Part shown: in pieces, positions 14,085 through 21,177 of the stretch | Layout: each line of letters begins with the position of its first letter | How positions within the stretch are numbered: position 1 is the stretch's first letter | Assembly (NCBI GenBank): GCA_964478335.1 | Contig: CAYZIC010000036.1 | Span: 1 to 21,177, forward strand | Reading direction: 5' to 3' | DNA length: 21,177 bases | Origin: CAYZIC01 sp964478335 | GTDB lineage: Bacteria > Verrucomicrobiota > Kiritimatiellia > RFP12 > DVOR01 | The notes under the pieces: model-generated | Told to the model about the DNA's origin: nothing | Databases searched by the model: none | What the model saw: the letters and a program-made list of their open reading frames with translations, nothing else | Made by a program: the position numbers and the translations under genes

Positions 14085-14119
14085 GGCACACCTCCTGTGT
14101 AAAGCCTACTCACAGTGCC
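14085..14119 (-). promoter_or_regulatory. infC leader hairpin with bulged Shine-Dalgarno
   Basis: In the minus-strand RNA the contiguous arm GGCACTGTG (14119-14111) can pair with CACA (14099-14096) and GTGCC (14089-14085). The SD core GGAGGT (14095-14090) is then an unpaired bulge and the loop is 11 nt. The stem ends immediately before the AUC. Such a fold could serve as an autoregulatory element. The pairing is exact, but folding was judged by eye. Confidence 0.5.
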
Positions 14120-14181
14120 ACACGTGTGTAAGCGGTTGTGTAATCAAGGCCAGTCGCGCCTTGCGACCGGCCAAAGTGGTA

Positions 14182-15912
14182 TTAGTCAGCCAATTCAGCT
14201 TGGATCATGGCGCGAAAGTCCTCCAGACTCATCACACCGAGATCGCCCTTTTCGCGCGACCGGACTGCGACCTGTCCAGCCTCAGCCTCGCGCCCACCAA
14301 TGATGAGCATGTAGGGACATTTTGCCAGCTGTGCACGGCGGATCTTGGCACCGATCTTGTCGTTGACCAAATCGCCCTCGGCGCGAATTTCATCGCCCTT
14401 GAGGGTATTGATCACCGTCTTGGCATAGTCGAGCTGACCGTCTGTAATGGGCATCACCATCACTTGGGTCGGTGCGAGCCAAGTCGGGAAAGCTCCTGCA
14501 TAGTGCTCAATCAAGATGCCAAAGAATCTCTCCAGCGAACCGAGCAACGCGCGGTGCACCATGTAGGGGCGGTGCTCTTTGCCATCTTCACCAACGTAGG
14601 TCAAGTCAAAGCGTTCGGGCAGGTTAAAGTCAAATTGGATGGTGCCAAGCTGCCATTGACGGCCAAGCGCGTCCTTGATTTTCATATCAATCTTAGGGCC
14701 ATAAAATGCACCGCCGCCTTCATCGACATCGTACTTGAGACCTTCGGCCTCGAGGGCGTTACGCAATGATGCGGTAGCCTGATCCCAGGCTGCTTGCTCG
14801 CCAACGGCCTTTTCGGGACGGGTCGAGAGGTAAGCCTCGATATCGCTAAAGCCAAAGCGCTTGAGGATCTTGAGGCAAAATTGCACGGTGAAGCGGACTT
14901 CCTCCTCGATCTTTTCAGGTGCGCAAAAGATATGCGCATCGTCTTGCGTAAAGCCACGCACACGGAATAGCCCATGGCGCACGCCGTCCTTTTCATAACG
15001 GTAGACAGTGCCCAATTCTGCAAAGCGCAGAGGCAAATCACGGTAGGAGTATTTCTTAAATTGATAGGCCTGAATGTGGAAGGGGCAGTTCATTGGCTTG
15101 ACATAGTATTGCTCATTATGAGCCTTGGAGCCTTCGCCCTCGGCGACATCCATGCAGGGAAACATACCGTCTTTGTAGAAGCTTAAGTGACCAGAGGTTT
15201 CCCAAAGGTTGGAGCGACCAACGTGCGGGGTGAAGAGCATCTCGTAGCCGTTGCGGAAATGTTCTTTGCGCCAGTAGTCCTCAATGGCGACACGGACGCG
15301 CGCGCCCTTTGGCAACCAGTGGGCCAAGCCTGGGCCGACAGCATCGGTGATGGTAAAGAGACCGAGCTCTTTGCCGATTTTGCGGTGGTCGCGCTTTTTG
15401 GCCTCTTCGATGCGATTGATGATCTCATCGAGGGCTTCTTTGGACTCAGCTGCCAATCCGTAGAGGCGCTGGAGCATCTTATTCTTTTCATCGCCACGAT
15501 AGTAGGAGCCCGCGACGGAGGTCAATTTGACGGCACCGACTTGGCCAGCGTGCTCGACGTGGGGGCCACGGCAGAGGTCGACATAGTCGCCAGTGCGGTA
15601 GATGCTGACAGTTTCGCCCTCGGGGATATCGGCCAAGCGGTCGAGCTTATAGGGCTGATCCTTAAAGATTTCGAGGGCTGCTGCGCGGGTGATTTCCTCA
15701 CGCACAAAGGGCACCTTACCGCCGATCATCTTTTTGACGTCTTTTTCGATCGTCTTAAAGTCGTCTTCGCTCAAGCGGTGCTCGAGGTCAAAATCATAAT
15801 AAAAACCGTCATCGGTCGCAGGACCAATGTCGATCTTGACCGGCGCAAAACGTTTACAAACAGCAGCTGCAACAAGGTGTGCAGCACTGTGACGAATGGT
15901 TTGAATGTCCAT
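14182..15912 (-). CDS. thrS: Threonyl-tRNA synthetase, short form without TGS domain
   Basis: 576 residues from ATG 15912 (AAAAGG 5-6 nt upstream), preferred over an in-frame ATG at 15954, which lies upstream of the predicted transcription start. The enzyme charges tRNA-Thr. The product begins directly in the N2 editing domain (H8-SAA-H12, C114-RGP-H118), so the usual N-terminal TGS domain of about 60 residues is missing. The catalytic core shows PMNCPFHIQAY (zinc Cys), FRVRGFTQDDAHIFC (motif 2), GPKIDMKIKDALGRQWQLGT and LGSLERFFGILIEHYAG (motif 3). The anticodon-binding domain follows (PTQVMVMPITDG to the end). The editing histidines and cysteine are present, so proofreading of Ser-tRNA should remain. 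It precedes infC as in many bacteria. No T-box fits in the short leader. Confidence 0.96.
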   Translation of the reverse strand: MDIQTIRHSAAHLVAAAVCKRFAPVKIDIGPATDDGFYYDFDLEHRLSEDDFKTIEKDVKKMIGGKVPFVREEITRAAALEIFKDQPYKLDRLADIPEGETVSIYRTGDYVDLCRGPHVEHAGQVGAVKLTSVAGSYYRGDEKNKMLQRLYGLAAESKEALDEIINRIEEAKKRDHRKIGKELGLFTITDAVGPGLAHWLPKGARVRVAIEDYWRKEHFRNGYEMLFTPHVGRSNLWETSGHLSFYKDGMFPCMDVAEGEGSKAHNEQYYVKPMNCPFHIQAYQFKKYSYRDLPLRFAELGTVYRYEKDGVRHGLFRVRGFTQDDAHIFCAPEKIEEEVRFTVQFCLKILKRFGFSDIEAYLSTRPEKAVGEQAAWDQATASLRNALEAEGLKYDVDEGGGAFYGPKIDMKIKDALGRQWQLGTIQFDFNLPERFDLTYVGEDGKEHRPYMVHRALLGSLERFFGILIEHYAGAFPTWLAPTQVMVMPITDGQLDYAKTVINTLKGDEIRAEGDLVNDKIGAKIRRAQLAKCPYMLIIGGREAEAGQVAVRSREKGDLGVMSLEDFRAMIQAELAD

Positions 15913-15968
15913 ATATACCTTTTCTATCGTCCTACATGACGACAATTTATTCAATCAATAACAAGTTA

Positions 15969-15997
15969 ATAATAGCATATTGTCACCGGATACGCAA
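15969..15997 (-). promoter_or_regulatory. Promoter of thrS-infC transcript
   Basis: On the minus strand TTGCGT (15997-15992) and TATTAT (15974-15969) are 17 bp apart, with an extended -10 TGC (15977-15975). The leader would be about 50 nt. It has the CTTGC...TGC layout of other promoters in the window. Confidence 0.7.
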
Positions 15998-16009
15998 GCC
16001 GAAAGGTTA

Positions 16010-16033
16010 CAAAAGAGCCATTTTTTGGTGCTC
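16010..16033 (-). terminator. Possible weak terminator after pflA
   Basis: On the minus strand GAGCACCA (16033-16026) can pair imperfectly with TGGCTC (16020-16015) across a run of As, followed by TTTTG. A second imperfect stem GCTCTTT/AAGGAGC lies just upstream. Both are short and bulged, so the call is tentative; it also sits directly before the thrS promoter. Confidence 0.35.
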
Positions 16034-16105
16034 CTTTTTTGTAAAGAGCAATTTCTTGGCAAGAGAGAGGCGTATTCTCCAATAAAGTAGTCAATTAAGG
16101 AGTCG

Positions 16106-16846
16106 CTAGGCTGTCGCATCGGGTGTGAGCTTGGCGCGCATGGTGTCACGTTGGGTGCGGACGATATCGGTATTGGGTACGGTGAGATTTTTGCCTCGAT
16201 AGGTTAGCCCCATGGTCTCATATTTGGAGAGAGCCAGCTCATGATAGGGCAAGAGGTCGACGCGCTCAATGTTGAGCCCCTTGACCAAGGCGATGGTCGC
16301 ATCGGCATCGGCTTGTGAGAGGTTGAGGCCAGGTGCCACGACTTGGCGGAGCCAAATGGGTTTATGCGTTGTGCGCAGATGCTCGAGGGTCTGCAGATAG
16401 GGGGCAAAGGGCAATCCCGTTACAGACTCAAAGGATGCCGCGGTGGGGGCTTTGACATCGAGCAGGATCAAGTCTGCCTCATCGAGCACAGCCAAGGCCT
16501 CTGGAGATGCGATTGCGCCGGATGTATCGACCGCCACATGGATTCCATGAGCCCGCAGTGCCTGAATCAATGGTAAAATCGCCTTTGCCTGCGCCAGCGG
16601 CTCACCGCCAGAGAGGGTGACACCACCGCCATTGGCGAAGTAGGGCTTAAAGCGGTCTGCGCGGCGTACGAGCTCATCAATCGAATAGGCCGTACCGCCG
16701 TGCATATCCCACGAATCGGGGTTGTGACAAAAGAGGCACCGCAGTGGGCACCCTTGCAAAAAGATAATGTAGCGAATGCCAGGCCCGTCAAGGGCACCGA
16801 GGCTTTCAAACGAGTGGACGCGTATCGTGGGAGTATCAGTAGACAT
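16106..16846 (-). CDS. pflA: Pyruvate formate-lyase activating enzyme (radical SAM)
   Basis: 246 residues, the same length as E. coli PflA. The radical-SAM cluster motif is C33-PLR-C37-LF-C40 (CX3CX2C), followed by HNPDSWD. The glycine-rich SAM-binding stretch GGGVTLSGGEPL and the later VDTSGAI, LILLDVKA and WLRQVVAPGLN complete the PflA pattern. The enzyme uses SAM and a [4Fe-4S] cluster to place a glycyl radical on pyruvate formate-lyase, implying anaerobic fermentation. There is no extra ferredoxin insert, which argues against activases of other glycyl-radical enzymes. AGGAGGT lies 7 nt before ATG 16846, but inside a hairpin. No pflB is in the window. It is the last gene of the M60-truA-rluD-pflA cluster, 35 nt after rluD. 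Confidence 0.92.
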   Translation of the reverse strand: MSTDTPTIRVHSFESLGALDGPGIRYIIFLQGCPLRCLFCHNPDSWDMHGGTAYSIDELVRRADRFKPYFANGGGVTLSGGEPLAQAKAILPLIQALRAHGIHVAVDTSGAIASPEALAVLDEADLILLDVKAPTAASFESVTGLPFAPYLQTLEHLRTTHKPIWLRQVVAPGLNLSQADADATIALVKGLNIERVDLLPYHELALSKYETMGLTYRGKNLTVPNTDIVRTQRDTMRAKLTPDATA

Positions 16847-16854
16847 GATTAAGA

Positions 16855-16872
16855 CCTCCTGCTCGCAGGAGG
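16855..16872 (-). promoter_or_regulatory. Hairpin sequestering the pflA Shine-Dalgarno
   Basis: In the minus-strand RNA CCTCCTGC is followed by GA and GCAGGAGG, a perfect inverted repeat (7 bp with a CGAG loop). The 3' arm contains the SD AGGAGG of pflA. The hairpin begins 9 nt after the rluD stop, inside the footprint of a terminating ribosome. Translation of rluD could thus open the SD and couple the two genes. Confidence 0.6.
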
Positions 16873-16881
16873 CTCCAAGGA

Positions 16882-17793
16882 TTATAGATAGGGGGAGAAG
16901 GCCGCAGGCGGCGGTGCGATAAAGGTCATCTGCTCATGAGTGATCGGGTGAGGGATGATGAGCTTGTAGGCGTGCAAGAGCTGACGAGTGGGCACTGGGG
17001 TGAGCTTTTTGTCTAGCGGGGGCTTGCCATAGAGCGAGTCTCCGACAATGGGCGTACCCAGGCTGGCCAAATGCACGCGAATCTGATGCGTGCGCCCTGT
17101 TTCGATTTGGCAGATCACCCGCGCCATCGAGCCGAGGTTGGCCTCGACATGATAATGGGTGATGGCGCGTTTGCCATCATCTTTGACGATGGCTTGCTTT
17201 TGGCGGTTTTTGGGGTGGCGACCGATGAGGGTGTCGACGGTGCCCTGCGTAAACCGCGGCACGCCGTGGGTGATGGCGAGGTATTCTTTAGTCAGCGAGG
17301 CGTGATCCTTAAATGTCGCAATCAAAGCCTCCATCGCAGGCAAGCTCTTTGCCACGATCATCACGCCAGAGGTATCCTTATCCAAACGGTGCACGATACC
17401 CGGGCGCATCGACTCGTCGATTTGGGGCAGGGTCGGGCAGTGGTGGAGGAGGGCATTGACCAAGGTGCCTGTGGCATGGCCACAGGCCGGATGCACGACC
17501 AAATCGGCCTGCTTATTGATGACCAAAATAGCCTCATCCTCATAAAGGATATCCAGCGGGATATTCTCTCCAGTGGGAGCGGCATCAGGCGTGTCGTCAG
17601 GTAGCTCGACGGCAAATTTCATCCCGAGGGTGACCGTTGCGGAGAGCTTGGAGATAGCCTGACCCGAGGCAAAGGTGATGGCACCAGCATCGACGAGGGC
17701 TTTGATTTTTGAGCGGGTCAGAGACGGCAATGCCGTCACAAGCCATTGGTCGATGCGTTTGGCTTCTGGGATTGAGTCTACGATTAGTTGCAT
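16882..17793 (-). CDS. rluD: 23S rRNA pseudouridine synthase, RluD/RluA family
   Basis: 303 residues. Residues 11-60 resemble an S4 RNA-binding domain (RIDQWLVTALPSLTRSKIKALVDAG). The catalytic stretch is H135-R-L-D138-K-D-T-S-G, with D138 as the nucleophile. It continues with VMIVAKS, EYLAIT, GRTHQIRVHLASLG and PIVGDSLYG, all hallmarks of RluA-type synthases. The S4 domain plus length fits RluD (helix 69 of 23S rRNA), although RluC-like specificity cannot be ruled out. The start ATG 17793 lies 6 nt after the truA stop and lacks an adjacent SD (AGGA is about 24 nt upstream), so translation is probably coupled to truA. Confidence 0.9.
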   Translation of the reverse strand: MQLIVDSIPEAKRIDQWLVTALPSLTRSKIKALVDAGAITFASGQAISKLSATVTLGMKFAVELPDDTPDAAPTGENIPLDILYEDEAILVINKQADLVVHPACGHATGTLVNALLHHCPTLPQIDESMRPGIVHRLDKDTSGVMIVAKSLPAMEALIATFKDHASLTKEYLAITHGVPRFTQGTVDTLIGRHPKNRQKQAIVKDDGKRAITHYHVEANLGSMARVICQIETGRTHQIRVHLASLGTPIVGDSLYGKPPLDKKLTPVPTRQLLHAYKLIIPHPITHEQMTFIAPPPAAFSPYL

Positions 17794-17799
17794 AGATGA

Positions 17800-18729
17800 T
17801 TAAAATTCGAAATGATCCTGCAAGGGGTGCTCGGTCAATTCGAGTGACAGATCTTCACCTTGTGGGAAGTGAGGGTTAGGGGCTTGCTCGCCTGTGTACC
17901 AGACGTGCCAGAGGGTGAGACCACGAGGCGGTGCGGAGGGAATGCGCGCCGTGCGGTGGCGTTGGTATTTGAGTAGATCGATCACGGCATCAGGCTTCTC
18001 TTGGCCGCTACCGACCCGAATGAGAAATCCCATGATACCGCGCACCATCTTATAGAGGAATCCACTGCCACGAATGGCAAAGGTGATCTGGCTCCCGCGA
18101 TTGGTGAGTGAGCACTCATAAATCGTCCTCACCGTTGTCGCCATTGGTCGATCGCCATTGGCAGCAAAAGCCCCAAAGTCATGCGCGCCGATCAAGTGCT
18201 TGATCGCCTGACGCATGGCGGTGAGATTGAGTTTATGAGGCACGGTCGTGTGGTAGAGACGACGATCGGGCGGGGTGATGCGGGTATTCCAAATGCGATA
18301 CCGATACTCCTTGCTCGTTGCATCGCGCCGTGCGTGAAAGTCCTTTTTGCAGCGGGTGCAGCTCAAGATACGGATGTCGGTGGGCAAGCGAGAATTGAGT
18401 GCTTTGAGTAAGCTGCGCGCCGTCATGCGTGTGACCAAGTCACAATGAAAGACCTGTCCCCGCGCATGGACACCCTGATCGGTGCGGCCACTGCCATGGA
18501 TTTTGACTCGGTCGACCTTGACGATCGTGGCGAGGGTTTCCTCGATGGTGCCTTGGATATTGACCTTGCCCGGCTGTACCTGCCAGCCAAAATAGGCGGT
18601 GCCATCGTAGCTGCAGGTAAACTTAAATCGCCGAGTAGGGATGAGGTTGAGGGCTTTGATTTTGGCGTCTTCTTCTGCGACAAAGGCAAAAGAGAGCTGC
18701 GTTTCCTTTTTAGGTCGTTTGGTGGGCAT
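17800..18729 (-). CDS. truA: tRNA pseudouridine(38-40) synthase TruA
   Basis: 309 residues. TruA modifies U38-U40 in the anticodon arm of many tRNAs. Signature stretches are FTCSYDGTAYFGWQVQ, NIQGTIEETL, and HGSGRTDQGVHARGQVFH with catalytic D84. Others are LLKALNSRLPTDIRIL, FHARRDATSKEYRYRIW, FGAFAANGD and GSGFLYKMVRGIMGFL. It has about 34 residues before the first conserved strand, longer and more basic than usual (MPTKRPKKE...). It begins 14 nt after the M60 gene stop, with no clear SD, suggesting translation coupled to the upstream gene. It overlaps no other gene. Confidence 0.94.
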   Translation of the reverse strand: MPTKRPKKETQLSFAFVAEEDAKIKALNLIPTRRFKFTCSYDGTAYFGWQVQPGKVNIQGTIEETLATIVKVDRVKIHGSGRTDQGVHARGQVFHCDLVTRMTARSLLKALNSRLPTDIRILSCTRCKKDFHARRDATSKEYRYRIWNTRITPPDRRLYHTTVPHKLNLTAMRQAIKHLIGAHDFGAFAANGDRPMATTVRTIYECSLTNRGSQITFAIRGSGFLYKMVRGIMGFLIRVGSGQEKPDAVIDLLKYQRHRTARIPSAPPRGLTLWHVWYTGEQAPNPHFPQGEDLSLELTEHPLQDHFEF

Positions 18730-18743
18730 GGTTCTATTGGATA

Positions 18744-21002
18744 CTATTGCACGGATTGATTAAGCTTGATTTTGGGTGCGCGGTCGAGTTCCCAGCGGGT
18801 TTTCACATCTTCTGGATTGGAGATGCCCTTGATGGTCTCTTGACCATAGCGGTCACGTTTTTTAAAGAGCTCGGCCTTTTCATCGGCAGTAGGCCAGGGG
18901 ATCCACTTATTGGTGTAGGTGTAGGCACCCTTAGAGAGCGGGATGCCCCAGATCTCAAAGTAGGGGGTAAAGTCTCGCTCGGTAATTTTGGAGAGCGTGC
19001 AACACATCCTATCGCCAATAGCCCCCTTGGGATATTGGCCATGGTCCTTGACCGCCTCCATCCAAGTCTGCCAACCAAAAAAGTCCGCAATGGTTAGATA
19101 AAAGATCAGCCGCCCAAAGACATCGATCGACATCCAGAGGTCTTTTTTATCCGCATTAACCTCAGTAGCAACCGTATCCCATGCGTACGAGATAATGTTT
19201 GGCAAAGGAGTCCCATTGACCAGATTCATCACCGCGCAGCCAAACATATTGCAAATGACCTCGCCATTGCCCGGCAGCGCATAGATGCCATTGGCGCCTT
19301 GGCCCATATTGTGGCCGATCTCGTGCATTGCGCCCCAGTTACCTTCTCTTTGCACGGCATCGAGGCTACACATGCCGCCACCCCACATGATACACATCAC
19401 AGGGTAGCCCGAGTGACCAGCACCGATGGAGATTTGGATATCGTCGACGATACGCTCACGGCCACCCGAGCGCCCCTCAGTCTCGTAGTGCAGAGGCTTG
19501 GTGGCCCTGCGCTCGACGACCTTTTTCTCGCCGGCAATGTCGTAGTCGTCATATTTCTTGGGGTCAAGACCAGCCTTTTTTGCTTCTTGCTTACGCTTCT
19601 TGAGCTCGCGATAGTTGATCTCATCATCCTTAGGTCCATCAGAAACCAAGGTGCCGTACTTATTGTCAATCGAGTAGTTGGTCGCATCGGGTCTAAAATT
19701 CTTTGCCTCGGCATCGGTTGGCAAAGATCGCCCCGCTAGGCGATGCTGGATCGCGACAGCCTTGCCCCACCATTGTGCGAGAGCGACAATATTTTTGACC
19801 TTGCGGAGGTTTTCGGCACGTACCGTAATGGTGAGATTCTTCGTTTCAATCTCAGCCCAAGGCGCAGGGCGGTGCTTGATGGAGGAGTTCCACTCCTCCT
19901 CACTATCGATGCCCAAGCGGAAATGCGGCATCTCGACGCAGCCAGAAACCGTGACCTTCATCGGCTTATCGCCACCACTCCACATGAAGTAGAGGGGGCC
20001 ACCGAGGGCATTGGCAACCTTGATGCGCTTCTTGCCCACATGAAATCGACGCACCATATTTGGCCAACGGGTCAACGCACGGCTATCTGTTGCCCGTTGC
20101 CAGCCCATTTTGACCTTCATCAAATTAAGGGGGATCTCCTTATCCGGTTTGCCATTGTCGTCACAAGCTTGGATTTTGGGGTCGATCGCATCGGTGTGGC
20201 AGCCGATTTGGACAGTCAAGTTACCCTTGAGGCCCGGTGTTTCGATGGTGATCAATTCGCCAGGCGCAGCATAGAGGCCCGTATTGCGCCAGCTATCGCC
20301 AAATGGATAGAGCGTGATCTCCTTGGTCACACGCTGCGCATCATCAGGCACCTTACCAGGCCACAAGTCTCCAGACTTTGCTGGCTTAATGTCCTCGGGC
20401 GCTGTGCGCTGATGTTTCCAGCTTTGGTAACGCACCAGCAGCAAATCCACTGGATTGTGAATTGAGACCGACTTACCTGGACCACAAATCACCTCGCCAC
20501 CACGACGATACAATAGCTCATCAAGTGTCGCGCGCAGTTCTTCGAGAGACTTCAGCTCAGAAGCTGCCTCGGCAGCTCCCGCGGTTGTATTAAAGACACG
20601 CATCGCATGAAAGTATGAGAAAATCCCCGCATTTGCCTGGATATTATCCAGCTCTGGGAAAGCACTCGGCTTATTATTAAACTTCACCTGCGTATCGATC
20701 AATTGGATCATCTCAAACCAATCACCACAAGCCTTTTCCACCTTTTTGAGGCGTTCCTTTTCATCGAGAATCGCCCGATACTCCTGAGCCGTGATATTGA
20801 TGCCCGTCTCAGAAAAGTCCAACAAACGCTTCGTATCGATCTGTTCGATCGCCTTACCCTTGCTGTCAAACTTTTGTTTCTTGGCATTGTAATAGTTGAG
20901 CCCCTTAGGGACCTCCGTTTTTTTCTTAGGCGCAATCTGGCCCATGACAAAGGCCGGTGCCAATGCTGCGAGTATAATAATAGCTTTAAATAAGTGATGC
21001 AT
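18744..21002 (-). CDS. Secreted M60-like zinc metallopeptidase
   Basis: 752 residues from ATG 21002, with AGAGG 5 nt upstream. Residues 1-21 are a signal peptide (MHHLFKAIIILAALAPAFVMG) without a lipobox cysteine. The zinc motif is M559-H560-E561-I-G-H564-NMGQ..., followed by GNGEV with E581 as likely third ligand. That is the gluzincin pattern of Peptidase M60 (HEXGHX8-28E). Before it come TGLYAAPGELITIE, ANALGGPLYFMWSGGD and YPVMCIMWGGG, as in M60 enhancin/mucinase-like proteins. Related enzymes cleave mucin-type O-glycoproteins, so host or environmental glycoproteins are possible substrates. About 160 residues after the motif are C-terminal. It heads a cluster with truA, rluD and pflA, an odd partnership. 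Family call firm, substrate inferred. Confidence 0.87.
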   Translation of the reverse strand: MHHLFKAIIILAALAPAFVMGQIAPKKKTEVPKGLNYYNAKKQKFDSKGKAIEQIDTKRLLDFSETGINITAQEYRAILDEKERLKKVEKACGDWFEMIQLIDTQVKFNNKPSAFPELDNIQANAGIFSYFHAMRVFNTTAGAAEAASELKSLEELRATLDELLYRRGGEVICGPGKSVSIHNPVDLLLVRYQSWKHQRTAPEDIKPAKSGDLWPGKVPDDAQRVTKEITLYPFGDSWRNTGLYAAPGELITIETPGLKGNLTVQIGCHTDAIDPKIQACDDNGKPDKEIPLNLMKVKMGWQRATDSRALTRWPNMVRRFHVGKKRIKVANALGGPLYFMWSGGDKPMKVTVSGCVEMPHFRLGIDSEEEWNSSIKHRPAPWAEIETKNLTITVRAENLRKVKNIVALAQWWGKAVAIQHRLAGRSLPTDAEAKNFRPDATNYSIDNKYGTLVSDGPKDDEINYRELKKRKQEAKKAGLDPKKYDDYDIAGEKKVVERRATKPLHYETEGRSGGRERIVDDIQISIGAGHSGYPVMCIMWGGGMCSLDAVQREGNWGAMHEIGHNMGQGANGIYALPGNGEVICNMFGCAVMNLVNGTPLPNIISYAWDTVATEVNADKKDLWMSIDVFGRLIFYLTIADFFGWQTWMEAVKDHGQYPKGAIGDRMCCTLSKITERDFTPYFEIWGIPLSKGAYTYTNKWIPWPTADEKAELFKKRDRYGQETIKGISNPEDVKTRWELDRAPKIKLNQSVQ

Positions 21003-21051
21003 AATGACCTCTTCTTGCTAATCGTGATCTGGATGCGATTAAAACGGCTAC

Positions 21052-21081
21052 ACCATATCACAAATGATCGAGATAAAGCAA
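21052..21081 (-). promoter_or_regulatory. Promoter of the M60-truA-rluD-pflA cluster
   Basis: On the minus strand TTGCTT (21081-21076) and TATGGT (21057-21052) are 18 bp apart, with TGA (21060-21058) as extended -10. Spacing from CTTGC to TG is 17 nt, as in the promoters at 46-75 and 3225-3254. The leader is about 45 nt. The remaining bases to the window end show no gene. Confidence 0.55.
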
Positions 21082-21177
21082 GCATAATTTTCTTATAATC
21101 GTTAAAAAGCGGCTCTTGTGCGATTTTGAAACCTGCAATAATAGATGTCGCACTTGAAAAAGTTGGCAAAGCGTATA

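Noticed and set aside
14148..14172. Terminator between thrS and infC
   Set aside because: GGCC-A-GTCGC / GCGAC-C-GGCC forms a fair hairpin, but no U-run follows on the transcribed side, so readthrough into infC is expected.
15913..15968. T-box riboswitch controlling thrS
   Set aside because: The leader from the predicted promoter is only about 50 nt, too short, and no T-box consensus or terminator is seen.

Overview
The window looks like chromosomal DNA of a Gram-negative, secretion-rich bacterium, most likely from the Verrucomicrobiota/Lentisphaerota (PVC) side of the tree. The evidence is a PEP-CTERM (exosortase-sorted) protein, a Tat-exported sulfatase, an autotransporter-associated beta-strand protein with a discoidin-like domain, an M60-type peptidase, and a pyruvate formate-lyase activase that points to fermentation. 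No rRNA marker is present, so the phylum is an inference. No tRNA, rRNA, CRISPR array, transposase or integrase was recognised.

Left part (1-9340), envelope and secreted proteins separated by repeat-rich gaps. A plus-strand gene (147-1835) encodes an exported protein with two thioredoxin folds in tandem; the first has WCSPC, the second has HVHH at the same place. A 0.7 kb gap follows, carrying short palindromes, an 18-bp tandem duplication and a perfect 40-bp palindrome. A minus-strand PEP-CTERM gene (2519-3156) is split by a frameshift but keeps a clean promoter and terminator. After a second repeat-rich gap come two minus-strand genes only 1 nt apart: sulfatase (6832-8781) and a 964-residue beta-strand/discoidin protein (3936-6830), probably a carbohydrate-acting pair.

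Middle (9341-10476). A plus-strand XRE-type regulator with C-terminal zinc-ribbon cysteines lies behind an A+T-rich leader with several TTGACAGG motifs. It is closed by a strong terminator, then a 23-bp tandem repeat.

Right part (10477-21177), all minus strand. Transcript A: thrS (short, no TGS domain), infC (apparent AUC start, SD bulged from a predicted hairpin), an SDR of pteridine-reductase type, yicC and a MATE transporter. Transcript B: secreted M60-like metallopeptidase, truA, rluD and pflA, closely packed, with the pflA SD inside a hairpin next to the rluD stop.

Several gene starts share a promoter layout, CTTGC-N16/17-TGN followed by a TATnnT-like -10 box. The most noteworthy points are the AUC start and leader fold of infC, the HVHH thioredoxin duplicate, the shared promoter grammar, the frameshifted PEP-CTERM gene and the structured intergenic repeats.
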